Assembly: GCA_018136815.1 (NCBI GenBank)
Contig: CM030938.1
Span: forward strand, 310,001-374,000
Source of the DNA: Isochrysis galbana
Lineage: Eukaryota > Haptophyta > Isochrysidales > Isochrysidaceae
Reading direction: 5' to 3'
DNA length: 64,000 nucleotides
Of this stretch, positions 41,856-52,800 are shown piece after piece. The position numbers and the translations under genes were made by a program. The notes under the pieces were generated by a model that made no database searches, was not told the origin of the DNA, and saw only the letters and a program-made list of their open reading frames with translations. Position 1 is the stretch's first letter. Each line of letters opens with the position of its first letter.

Positions 41856-42008
41856 CAGAGCTCCCTCGCGCACGGGCGAAGTTGTCGCCGCGGGGAGGCA
41901 CCCTCCCCCCGGCGACACCTTCGCCTCCCCTTCGGCCAATACCCCCTCCTCGGCCCCCCCACCCCCCCTCCCCCTTCCCCCAGAGTAAGCACCCACCCCT
42001 CGGTAGGG

Positions 42009-42207
42009 GTAGGGAGCCTAGATGGGAAATACGGTGCAGGGGCCTGCAAATACAGCCAAATACATATGTATTTGGCCTCCGGCCAAATACATTTCAAATA
42101 CATTCGAGGCCTACTACACAGGACACGCTTCAAATACAGCCAAATACATATGTATTTGGTCTTTGGCCAAATACGGTAAATACGTATTTTCCATCTAGGG
42201 TAGGGAG
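42009..42207. mobile_element. hAT-type MITE, 183 bases, 8-bp TSD
   Basis: Direct repeats GTAGGGAG (42009-42016 and 42200-42207). TIRs CCTAGATGGGAAATACG and CGTATTTTCCATCTAGG match at 16 of 17 positions. The interior is palindrome-rich: CCAAATACATATGTATTTGG occurs twice. Confidence 0.85.
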
Positions 42208-42302
42208 TATAAGAGGACGCCTCTTTACTCCCCTAGGGGCCCTTTCGGAAAAGGGCAAGGGGGACGGATAGCGCGGCCCCAAGCAGCAAAGCGGAGACAC
42301 TC

Positions 42303-42303
42303 T

Positions 42304-42334
<31 letters not shown>

Positions 42335-42345
42335 CCCTCCCCCCC
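42303..42345. repeat. poly-C tract
   Basis: A run of about 29 C followed by CT-interrupted C runs. The length is probably approximate in any assembly. Confidence 0.85.
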
Positions 42346-42603
42346 ATCACTCTCTCTTCAGCCGCAGTCGACCAAAAGGCTTGCGCCCGGACTCCGCACT
42401 CCGAACCACCGAACCAGGCCCTGAGGCCCTCAAGGTAATGCAGCGCACGTGGGCCGTGTGCACCTCCCTGAAACCGATGACGAAGGAGAGAAGGGGGGAA
42501 GGGAACGAGAGGGAGGGGAGATAAAGAGGGCGGGGTGTCGGTAGCGAGGCAGCGAGTGCCGAGTCGAGTCTTTTAAGGGTGTCAGCCTCCCAGAATCCCA
42601 AGA

Positions 42604-42619
42604 TTTCTCTCTCTCCCTC

Positions 42620-42673
<54 letters not shown>
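42604..42673. repeat. CT microsatellite upstream of the REX1-B-like gene
   Basis: (CT)n with CCCTCT interruptions, ending ~230 bases 5' of the ATG at 42902. The 42680-42900 stretch is also pyrimidine-rich and probably forms the promoter/5' UTR. Confidence 0.85.
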
Positions 42674-42675
<2 letters not shown>

Positions 42676-42901
42676 CCCCCTCCTCGCCCCCCCCCCCCCT
42701 CTCTACTTCGTACCCTGGCCCGCTCGTCCTTCCCGGCGCTGCTCTCGCCGGCCTCGCGCGCACTCCCCCCCTCTCCCCTCTCTCCCCCCCTTTTCTCTCT
42801 GCAGCAACCTCTCCCTCACCTCCATCACCTCCCCGTCGTCCCTCTCGCACGCTCGCTTCCCATTCGTCAATCCTCCTCTCTCCTCTTCTTCCGCTCGTGT
42901 T

Positions 42902-43849
42902 ATGGCCTCTATGTCGATAGGCGGTGGGGCCCCAAGGCGGCCCCGTGACGTTGGCACTGAGGAGCATGTGCCGCCGCCAACCACTGAGGAGCTGACAGTC
43001 TCGCATGCCGCGCTCGACGGTGCGTCGCCAAAGAAGCTCATCCACTTCGTCCATCAGACGCAGGAGGCGCGCATCTCGCTCACTGAGAACTTCGACTCGC
43101 GCTTCTCCGACCTGGTTACCGCGGGTAAAGGAGAGGAGTACCCGGAGTTAGTGGAGCAGTTCAAGGCGCTGTACGCCGCGTGCGACGTCTCGCTCGAGAC
43201 CATCGCCACTCGCCTAGCCTCTATTCCGGCAGGGCAAGCAGCCTCGAAAGTAGTGACGTCGATTGTTCTCGAAGAGCGTTCGCGTGCTGATGCACACCTG
43301 CAGGTGTGCCAATTCGTTGCCCACGGACTCATGTGTAGATCAAGCTTCTCCTTGTGCTAGCGCGAGTGAATGTCTCTCGGGCCTCCTGATCGCATGCAGG
43401 TGCAGGTGATGCGGCAGCACAAGTCGGTTGCCGGCGCTGCTGGTGAAGAGGGAGTCGCCGATACTGCTGAGGTGAGCGCAAGCTGGCACCCCTATTTACA
43501 CTATCTGCTATGAGATTGGGCGGGCCATCATGAAAAGGTTGCTGCCTGACCAAATTGAAAGCATGTTGTGCATTGAACAATCTTCGGGGTGCTCCAGCCC
43601 ATTTCCAACATCATTCGGATGCCACTCAAGCCAAGCACGGCTGAATGCTCGTTTCCCCACTGGATGGAGAAGGGTGCTCAAGTGTTGTACATCAGAGCTC
43701 CCTTCCATCCCTTTCTTCATGGCAACTCTTGCTGTGTAAATGTTCGACAGGCACTTGCCATGGTGGAAGCCAATGAGAAGTCTCACATAAGCAAAATCGC
43801 TGAACTTGAAGAAGAGCTGCGCGCCGAGGCCGCCGACATGGACGATTGA
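42902..43849 (+). CDS. REX1-B-like DNA repair protein
   Basis: Three exons, 42902-43303, 43400-43471 and 43751-43849, all phase-0 GT-AG introns (96 and 279 bases); 190 residues. After a disordered ~45-residue N-terminus comes an all-helical region: LIHFVHQTQEARISLTENFD, then EYPELVEQFKALYAACDVSL and ETIATRL. The short exons encode VMRQHKSVAGAAGEEG and a final charged helix with KIAELEEELRAE. The pattern (Q-x-x-R in helix 1, Y near helix 2, helical E-rich end) resembles the REX1-B domain family (Chlamydomonas REX1; human REX1BD), linked to excision repair in the alga. Exon 2 may start 6 bases later, at 43406. Similarity is moderate and no catalytic residues are known, so the name is tentative. 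Confidence 0.55.
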
Positions 43850-44309
43850 AGACAGAGAGATGCCCACATCACACACGGAGATGCCCCTGATACGTGTGGA
43901 GGCCTCCCTTTAAAGGCCTTCCGATGGTCGACATAGTGAAGCAAGAGTCAAACACAAACGTGGGCCAAGGCTGAACGCTCTGAAGATCGATGCACCGCTT
44001 GCTGAAATCATCGCTGGTGATGTGCAGCTCTTGTGTGCGCTGCTCTCGCAACAAGTAATTTCAGCTGATTAAGGAACTCCCTTACGCTATACGACCATCG
44101 AATAGGATTCAGGGCTCGACCTCGCGCATTGGGTTCTATTCGAATCAATTCTACAACTTGCTCTCGAAAAGTACACGATAGACAATAGCCAGCTGGGCGC
44201 ATTGCTGCAGTTTTACGCACGCGCGTGTATTTCGTGTTGCATATGTGTTGGGGTGCGGCGTGCAAAGTGCAAAGTGTGTGTGTAATGATAATAAATCATC
44301 TTAAATCGC

Positions 44310-44415
44310 TAGCTGATTGGACACAACTTTTCAGCCCCAAATTCCCGCCATGCCTGACAAGCCAGTTGTTCGAGTGATATCGGAGGGGAGGGGCACTGCC
44401 CCCTCCCCTCGATGA
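44310..44415 (+). repeat. family D arm
   Basis: GCTAGCTGATTGGACACAAC, CCGCCATGCCTGACAAGCCA and the hairpin GGGGCACTGCCCCC match the left arm at 6343-6480. Confidence 0.6.
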
Positions 44416-44429
44416 GAGACTGAAAGCTC

Positions 44430-45180
44430 AGGCCTGCGGCTGGCCCACCATTGCGCACTCGTCGGCTCCCACCCGGACCCGTACGACAGCGCGCACCACA
44501 GGGCCTCAAGGTGCCCGCCCTCCGCCGCATTCTTACTGCACATCCTCGACGGCGTGCAACGCTGCTCCAGCGCCCACCTCAGCACCGCCACGTGGCCTTC
44601 ACGTGCCGCCATCTCACAGCACGACGAGTCCCATCACGTCCCACGCGCACGCGCACGCCCAAACTCGCTCGCGCGCCCACTGAAGCACCGCCAGGTGACC
44701 ACCCTCCGCCGCCGCCGCGCAGCAGCTCGCGTCCCAAGGGCACCCGCGCGCCCGAAGATCACGCAGCACCTCCAGACGGCCCGCGCGCGCCGCCGCCGCG
44801 CACGTCGACACGCCCCACACGCACCGTCGGGGGGTCGCCTCCATCCAACTCCAACACTAGCTAGGCGGCGCACCGCGTCCGTTGACGCCGCCGCGCCCGC
44901 CGCCGCCTCCGCGCAATCCTCGTCCCACGGGCAGCCGTGCGTGCGCGCCCACGGCAGCACCTCCGCGTGCCCACCCCGCGCCGCCGCCGCGCACGTCTTT
45001 GGATCCCACACACATGCACCAGTGCCCGCGAACCCACCGCAGCAACAACAGGTGGCCACCGCCTTCCGCCGCCGCGCACGTCCGCGCGTCCTACGGGCAG
45101 TTGTGCTCGCGCGCCCACGCCAGCACCTCCATGTGACCCCCCTGCGCCGCCGCCGCGCGCGTACTTCAGCGTGCGCAGGT
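44430..45180 (-). pseudogene. ankyrin-repeat pseudogene
   Basis: Minus-strand ankyrin units can be read in successive frames: GGHMEVLAWAREHNCP, then CAAAARGGHAEVLPWARTHG, CAAAARAGRLEVLRDLRARG, CAAAAEGGHLAVLQWARERV and AAREGHVAVLRWALEQRC. In-frame stops and frameshifts separate them, for example a TAG after HNCP and TGA before the AAREGH unit. This GGHLEVLRWAREHGCPWD-type ankyrin is expanded in many protists and large viruses. A family B element abuts the 5' side and a family D arm the 3' side. Confidence 0.65.
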
Positions 45181-45184
45181 TGCC

Positions 45185-45530
45185 ACGCCGCCAGCCGCCA
45201 GCTCTGGGGGCAGAGGAGGCTGGGGCTGGGCCCCGGCCTTCCCTGCCTCTCCCTCGCTGGCGCTCCTGAGCCTCTGGGGCCCCCACGCTGCACCTGTCTG
45301 CCTGTCGACCAGGGGGAGAGGGGGGGTTGGAGCGATGGGCTGGCCACGACTGGCCAGGACGCGCGAGGCAGGCAAGCCTGCCAGTGAGAGAGTGGGTCAG
45401 CAGCAGGGCTGTCTGCTCCTGACAAGCCATCAGTCAGGCGTGCTAGGAGCATGGGGTGGTTCCTCCCCCATGGCAAGGGAGGAGTGGAGAGATGCCCCCC
45501 CATGGGCGAACTAAGTATAAACTCAGTTGG
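45185..45530 (-). mobile_element. SINE-like family B, 5' half
   Basis: Reverse orientation. The head AACTGAGTTTATACTTAG lies at ~45530 and the body matches 11774-12110 up to GCCCCCAGAGCTGG (45210), where it meets the ankyrin pseudogene. The 3' half and tail are missing. Confidence 0.6.
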
Positions 45531-45562
45531 ACCTTAGACAATTCCTGGCTTGAGTTGCAATT

Positions 45563-46162
45563 TCAATGATGGGACGTCGAGCAAAAAAATCTGACCAATA
45601 GGTACAAACAGGTAACAAAAAAATGCCATACTCTGATACTCTGAAACAGATCGCATCCGAAAGGCGACGTGGCGATCAATCCTGCCTCTTCTGGCGAACC
45701 GGGCGTTACGCCGTGCCCCCTCTTTCCGCCGGAAGAGAAAGGCTTGGCCCCTCGTCCGTTTCTTGCGCGCCCTCCCATACTCTGGCCGCCACGACATGGT
45801 GCTGGTGTCTTTGTGGGCCCTGGTTCTGCGAGGCCAAACAACGAGTGCAGCGTGCTTCCCTTCCTCTTCGACCCGGCTTGCCCGGCGCGTTGTACTCGTG
45901 GCATCACTGCCGGCTTGGCGTAGACGTGGGAGGAGCCGAGCTTGCGCACTTCCTTGTTCAACACAATGAGCATATCGGAGCCTGCAATCTTCTCGATCGT
46001 GCCCTCGCCGAAGACGTCGTGGACTACTGCAGCGCCAGCACATGCTCGCTGCTCGCCACGGAGCATGGCTTCCGCAGTGCCGTTGGCCCCGCCGCAATAC
46101 ACCCATGTGTATTCGACGGGGCTGGCCTCGTCGGAGGAGAAGGAGTCCGGAAAGATGCCCAT
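45563..46162 (-). CDS. hypothetical protein with small beta-barrel-like segment
   Basis: A single frame of 199 residues starting at ATG 46162 (MGIFPDSFSSDE). Residues ~50-85 (VVHDVFGEGTIEKIAGSDML, then IVLNKEVRKLGSSHVYA) have the VxHxxFGEGTVxxxxG pattern of Tudor-like barrels at the C-terminus of UvrD-type helicases and chromatin proteins. The middle is Gly/Lys/Arg-rich and disordered. The last 30 residues (FHHVTCLYLLVRFF-type) are hydrophobic and may be 3' read-through rather than selected sequence. Function unknown. The 5' flank has pyrimidine-rich DNA but no clear TATA box. Confidence 0.5.
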   Translation of the reverse strand: MGIFPDSFSSDEASPVEYTWVYCGGANGTAEAMLRGEQRACAGAAVVHDVFGEGTIEKIAGSDMLIVLNKEVRKLGSSHVYAKPAVMPRVQRAGQAGSKRKGSTLHSLFGLAEPGPTKTPAPCRGGQSMGGRARNGRGAKPFSSGGKRGHGVTPGSPEEAGLIATSPFGCDLFQSIRVWHFFVTCLYLLVRFFCSTSHH

Positions 46163-46269
46163 GATGCAGTAAGGGAGAGCGGGAGAGGCGAGGCGCGAGG
46201 CGCGAGGCGCGGGGCTGCGGGCGGCAGGGCTTGGTGGCGCGCAACGGGGAACGGTAGAAGATAGAAGTC

Positions 46270-47093
46270 ATACTACGGGCCTATTATAGCTGTAATGCGG
46301 TTGGCGAAATCTAATAGTAGATTCTAACAGCACTTTTGGAGCACTTGGGCTAACACCTCCCCCAGGAGGTGTTTTCCAGCGAAATCGCTGGGCAACTATT
46401 AGATCACAGACCCTGCAAGGAAACAAGGGGAAGACCGGGATTACACGGGAAAGCGCAAGGGAGCGGATCTCGGCTGCGGCTGCATGCGGGCGCGGAGAGA
46501 GGGAGGAGAGGGAAGGGCGGGGCGCCGGGAGGGGAGACACGTTCTAAGAATAGAGCGTGTCGTGGGGCATGGAGGGTGTTCGCGCGCTCCCCCTAACGCA
46601 ACAAATAGATTTGCGGTGCAATTAAAAAATCGCTATCCGACATAAGTTAGAACGAACCTCCCAACCTCCCCCCCCCCCCCACACACAAGCACGCAATGGC
46701 GTGCGTTATATTGGACATAAGCATTCAGCCGGGAGGGGCGCCGACTCCCGTTGGTCGCGACATTGCCTTGCGTGCAACTTGCCTGTGGGTTGATGGAGCC
46801 CCACTCATCAAACAGGAGGAGATGAAAATATTAGGAAGTGCGCGCGCAAGCGGGCTGGGATAAGGTGAGGGGGGCAACCTGATCGGCGCATCAATGTAGC
46901 ACATGGAGGTTGTGGAGCGAAGCCGTTTCCAAACATGGCTGTTTTAGGGCCCTCAGTCTAAATGGACGCTTCCAGAACGCCGTCGCGAGGAAGATTTCGC
47001 TCAGAAGGAAAATAATTCATCACTGCTGGTCGAACGATCTCCTCCGAGCAGCATGGTCACCTGAGGCACTCATGTGCGGGTTATTGCAGCATG
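46270..47093. other. intergenic, no supported gene
   Basis: Includes a poly-C tract (46669-46680) and short frames without signatures. Confidence 0.35.
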
Positions 47094-49732
47094 CTAGGCA
47101 CCGGATGGGTGAGCACGCTGTTGAGGTGGCGCGTCTTGCGGCAGTGGCGGCGTTGCGCAATCCTCAAGGTTGCTGGCATCCACTAGGGAGGCGCGGGAAG
47201 AAACAACAGTGAAGCGTGAAGGCGCTTCAGGGAGAGGCGCCGGTGGGGCGTGCGGTACACGGGCACCCGAGAAGTCTAGGGGAATGGCATCAACAGCACC
47301 ATCCTCCCTCACATCGGCGACGGTACGTCCGACACAAGTATGGGCCAATCGAGTTGGTGGCGGGGTTGTAGTGCCTACTGGGCGAGAGATGCGCTTCTGG
47401 GCAGAATTCGAACTCTCAGCCGCTGCGCCCAAGGCTCGAGAATCAGGTCGGCAGGTCGATGTCCTCGACGCCGAAGCGCGCGACGACAGGTCTGCCATCG
47501 ACTCGCAAGGGGAACGTTCAGGCCTTGACTCACGGGGAGACAGGCCTGTCTTAGAGGCCGGAGATGTTCCAGCAGCGGCGAATTCTCGTGCGATTTCGGA
47601 CCGCAGCGCTTCCCGTCGTTTTGCAAAGTCGGCTCGAACTGCAGCAAGAGCAGCAGCTTCAGCAGCTTTTTGCTCTACGTCTAGCGCGGCAAGTCGGGCG
47701 GCGCCATCGCTAGGAATACCGCGAGGCGAAGATGCTGAGCTAGAGGCAGTGGCCGATAGACGCGGGGATGTGGGGCCGCCTCGAGGAGATGCACAAGCAG
47801 ATGAGCTTGTGGAACCGTTCAACGATATAGCGGAGCCATTGACCGATGGACCAGCGGAGTGAGCGTTCGAACGGACCAAAGAAGCTTTGCGCGAAAGCGA
47901 TTCGAGGACCGAATCTGTACTCTGGTTGTGAGAGCTGTTGGTCACCATCGACGGTCGCGCTTGGGCTTGGATAGAGGCTGTAGAGGTGCGTGCTCGCGCC
48001 AGGGTCGCCGCGGCCGAGCTCGAAGGTCCCGATGCTCTTGATGGCTGAGCAAGCGATTCCCTAGCGATGGGCGGTGAGTGCGAACCGCTTTGCGAACGGC
48101 TGTGCCGCCTTGAGCCTGCACCGGAGGAGGTCTGCGATGCCTTGCCCCCCGTAGACTTTATAGTGGTCTCGGGAGCAGCAGTCACAGATGATTTTCCGGC
48201 GGTGGAAGGTCTGACCACTTGGGCGGCGGTCGGTCGGTTGGTATTGGATGGTGCAGCAGCCGACGCGGGGCGGGTGTGTGATGACCATGGAGTCGTGGTA
48301 GCAGGTGCTGCGTGGGCCGGGTCGCAAGTTGATGAGCCGTTGGGAGCAGCTGACGGAGCCGCAGCCAATGCCGTTGTCTGCCTCGGCGATGTGTTATACT
48401 GCTGTGGGGGCCATGCTTTGGCGGCATTAGACTTATCGCCTGTCCCAACGGTGCTAGTTTGGGCAGCCTTGGAGCGGAGACGGACAACAGCTAGGGCAGC
48501 GGGATTTGTTGTATCTGCAGGAATGGCTGCTAGTGTTGGTTTTATTGGTGGGGCGAGCGCGCGCTTGGACAATGGGGGTGGCGCCGGCTTAGGTATCTCG
48601 CCCTGAGCCGATTTGTGCATTGAAGCTGGCGCCGCCTTTAGTGGTAGAGTGTCTGTCGATGCTTCCGGCTTGGGGACGGGAGTCGCTTTCGACAACGATG
48701 CGCCCGGCTTTGACGCATCCTTTGAGGTTGGCTGCGAGCTGTTTTTGCCACTGCCATCAACGCTCGCTGTACCCGCTCTAACCTCAGCACGAAATTTAAT
48801 GAGGGAAGGCTCGATTGACGCAACACCTACACGGAGGGTGGCGACGTGTGGGGGGGGGAGGGTGGAAGGGCGCGGAGGGGGGAATGCCCTTGAGCAGCAT
48901 CAAGGTTGCGCACACCTTTGGGGAGCAGATCTTCGAAGCCCATGTTGGTAAAGATGCGCCGGTCGATTTCGTTATTGCGCACCAGCATCTTGTTTAGCCG
49001 GAATGACCTAGGCCCAAAAATCCATTGGCGTGAAAATGGGAACGTTCACCGGGAGAAGGATGGCACCACGCACAGCGACAGGCGTCGGCCGGATGCAAGA
49101 TGCCCCTCTAGTGCTCCCTTTACACGAGGTGGGCTGCTGGCAAGCACGAGCATTTGGCTCACTGGCGGGATTCGACTCTCCAAATTATTTTGAGCAATGT
49201 AATGTTGGTGTCAAAGGCATTGATGAAGGCAGCCAGCGTCGAGTCGCCGAATCTAGAGCCCCTCTGGTCAAGCAAATTGAGTGTGATCAATCCGCGGTTT
49301 GAGGCGAGCGCCTTGGCAAGAGCGGTTGCGCCATCGTTCCCGCAACGGTTGGCTCCGAGGTCGAGGGAAGTGAGGGTCTTGTTGTTGGCAATGGCCTCGG
49401 CAATGTGTTCGCCTTACAAACGTGGGATCGTGATAGAGGCAAGGTGACAATCGATGCAGGGATAGCGCATCTATGCCGAGTAAGCACGCGCGTGTACGTG
49501 TGCGCCCTCTTGTGTTGAAGCCATATTGTGTTGAAGCCATCGAGCCGACAGCCAGAAGGCCAGACAGATGATGAGCGGGGGCAAGGACTAGAGAGATTCT
49601 TCCGGACGAGCGAATGCTAGGCATACGGTGGCAGTCGACTCACAACAAGCATCATCCAGGCCACAATTGCTGAGGATGAGCTCGCGGCACTTCGTGTTGC
49701 TCTTGAGCTTTTCGGCAAGCTTAGGAATGTAC
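47094..49732 (-). CDS. tropomodulin-like LRR protein with long disordered tail (5' end in gap)
   Basis: Exons on the minus strand: partial exon from the gap to 49644, then 49412-49163, 49007-48916 and 48826-47094, with GT-AG introns of 231, 155 and 89 bases and matching phases (1, 2, 1). The N-terminal part is ribonuclease-inhibitor-type LRR: KLAEKLKSNTKCRELILSNC, IAEAIANNKTLTSLDLGANR, ATALAKALASNRGLITLNLL. It closes with AAFINAFDTNITLLKIIWRV and RLNKMLVRNNEIDRRI, the order seen at the end of the tropomodulin actin-capping LRR domain (xTxLLKFxY ... RxNN-x-hydrophobic-x-R). A ~575-residue Ser/Ala/Pro/Thr-rich disordered tail follows, with one charged helix (AALDVEQKAAEAAALAAVRA) near its middle. 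Such proteins cap actin pointed ends. The long tail is unusual. Exon joins restore the LRR pattern. Confidence 0.65.
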
Positions 49733-49832
49733 NNNNNNNNNNNNNNNNNNNNNNNNNNNNNNNNNNNNNNNNNNNNNNNNNNNNNNNNNNNNNNNNNNNN
49801 NNNNNNNNNNNNNNNNNNNNNNNNNNNNNNNN
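49733..49832. other. assembly gap (100 N)
   Basis: Exactly 100 N, the conventional size for a gap of unknown length. The 5' ends of both flanking genes fall into it. Confidence 0.98.
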
Positions 49833-52800
49833 GCCCGACAACGAGCAAGTGGCTCTCAACCAGACCTGGAATGTCATACAGCACGGCCTCTTCTCGAATA
49901 TCAACGTCTTGCAACACCCGGAGCTCAAGCCGCTGTTTGAAGATGGCGAGAAGCCGTCGCAAGTGCCCACGGAGACGGTGCTCGCTCGCTTCCTCAATCA
50001 CCCACGTCCAGAATTACCTGGCGGAGCATCCTCAAGACAAGAGCAAACTTCCGGCCAACTTCAAGGTTGACGACAACCTGACCAACTCGCTCACGATACC
50101 CATCGCCATGACGCTTCACCAACTTGCGAAGACCCCCACCACGACCAATCAGGATGCACCCGCACCGACGAACATCAATGATCTGAATCGAATGCCTTTG
50201 CCGCTCTCGGCTGGTGGAGCGGGAGTGCCATTTTCGCATCCAAATGCAGGTGCTGGATGGCAGTGAGACATCGAGCCAAGACGCCGCGCTCTCTCGGAAT
50301 CCGTTGCAGCACGAGGCCACCCTCGTCCAAACCAATCCGAGCACGGCGCAGCAAGCTGACCCGCGGATGCTGTCGCAGGGTCGGCTCCCGCACACCGGCA
50401 ATTCGGGTTGTGCAGGGATGCCACCGAAAGGCCCCGGCTTGGTTGGCGGCAATGCGCCTAACTCGATGTACTCTATGAATCCACTCTTGAGGAGCGGCCA
50501 GTCTGGTGGAGGGTCATGCGACCCACGCCGCATGGGCCCCAGCGGCCCAACTGCACCTGCCATTTGCGTGACGTACACGAACAACCCGCTGATGGTGGCG
50601 GCCGGCCAGGCGGAGGATCATGCGAACCTCACGGCATGGGCCCCGGCGGAATGAGTGAGCCGGCCAACAGCGCTTTGAACTATCACAACCCGCTGATGAT
50701 GCCTGGAGGCCAGCATGGTGGAGGGTGGTGCGGCCAGCACGACATGGGCCCATCGGCGCAAATTCGCCGACTGCCGACAGCGCGATGAACTCAAACAACC
50801 CACTCGTGAGCGGCAATCAGCCTGACGGAGGGTCGTGCGGCCCCCTCGGGATGGGCCCCAGCGGTGTGGACGCGCCCACCAGAGCGCAATCAACTCGAAC
50901 AACTCGTGTATGTGCGGTGGCCAACCTGGCGGGGGGACGTGCGATCCACAGGGCATGGACCCCTGCGGCGCGAGCGCGCCCGCCAACAGCGCGATGAACT
51001 CTAACAACCTGCTGATGATGCTGGAGGCCACCCTGGCGGAAGGTCGTGCGGCCCGCACGGCATGGGCCCCGGCGGCCCGAATGCGTCTGCCGACAGCGCG
51101 ATGAACTCGAACAACCCGCTGATGAGCGGCAATCAGCCTGGCGGAGGGTCGTGCGAACCGCATGGCATGGGTCCCAGCGGTGTGAACGCGCCCGCCAATA
51201 GCGCGATGAACTCTAACAATCTACTGATGATGCCTGGAGGCCAGCCCGGCGGAGGGTCGTGCGGCCCATTCGGCATGGGCCCCAGCGGTGTGGACGCGCC
51301 CACCAAGAGCGCGATGAACTCGACCAACCCGCGTATGTGCGGTAGCCAGCCTGGCGGGGGGTCGTGCGATCCACAGGGCATGGACCCCGGCGGCGCGAGC
51401 GCGCCCGCCAATAGCGCGATGAACTCTAGCAACCTGCTGATGATGTCCGGAGGCCACCCGGGCGGAGGGTCGTGCAGTCCACATGGCTTGAGCCATGGCG
51501 GTGCACGCGCGTTTACCGACGGCTCGATGTACTCGACAATACACTCACTCACATGAATGGCTCAGCCCCCGGCGGTCCGTCTGGTATGCCGCCTGCGGAC
51601 CATGACACTACATACAACATGATTGCGCACAACCGGATGCTCATCAATGACCCGATGGAAAATGCCAACATGTACTTCACGCCAACAGTGCCGATGGTGC
51701 CCGTGCCCGCCGACGGTACTAGTTCTGCACCGTCCGACGTAATGCTAATGTCCAGCCTGGGCATGCCGATGCAGCAGAATTTACTCCCGACACTCCCGCT
51801 CATCTCCAAGAATGCGGGCGAAGGGTTGCCCGAGGCGTTCTGGCACGGGTCGGCCGAGGAGCGCGCTCAGCAGGTCATCGACCATGGCCTCGCAGCCACC
51901 GACAAGCCCCTCTTCCCAGTCGCGCCCGAGTGACCTCTCCGAGCCGCGCCCACGGATGCAGCAGGCGTATCTGGCGTCAATCGTCGATGCCTTCCCAGGG
52001 AGCGTTCCGGACTCGGGCAGCGAAGATGACACGCCCCTCGACGTCCCTCAGGAAGATCCGAATGAGGCGCCGAGGAGCGCGTCTTCCGCAACTGGGTGAA
52101 GTCTCTTGGACTCAAGCTGAACCTGCAGGACCTCTACAATGACTCATGCACGGGCGTTGTACTCCTAAAGGTGATGGACAGGCTGGAGCCAGGTTGCGTT
52201 GACTGGGCGAAGGTTGATGGTACGCCCAAGAACGACTTTGTGAAGATGGCGAACTGCAACCACGCCGTGGATGTCGCTCGGCAACTAGGCTGCAAGCTAG
52301 TCGGCATCGCAGGCTCCGACATCGCAGCCGGGTCACCGAAGTTGACGGGCTCAATTTGGTGGCAGCTGATGCGAAAGGACTTCTTGCAGTTCATTGACGA
52401 GCTTGGCATGCAGCAGGAGCATGTACTAGCGTGGGCCAACGCCCAGGTGGCGTCCACGGGTTGCGACATTCAGCTCTCGCGCTTCGGGGATCCCGAGATC
52501 AAATCGGGAGTTTTCTTATTGCAACTGATGTCGGCGGTCGCGCCCGAAGCGGTCAATCCAGACATGATCAAGCCGGGTCTCTCGCCCTTTGACCAGCAGC
52601 TGAATGCCAAGCTCGCCATCTCAACGGCGCATAAGATGGGGGCGCGCGTCTTTTGTGGCTGGCAAGACATTATTGAGGCACGGCCGAAGCTGATGCTTTC
52701 CATGATGGCTGCGGTTATGGCTATTGCCTTCCAGAAGCGGGCGACGACGAAGCAGGACGTGCTCAACCAGGTCGCACGATCCCAGCCACGACCATCTCTA

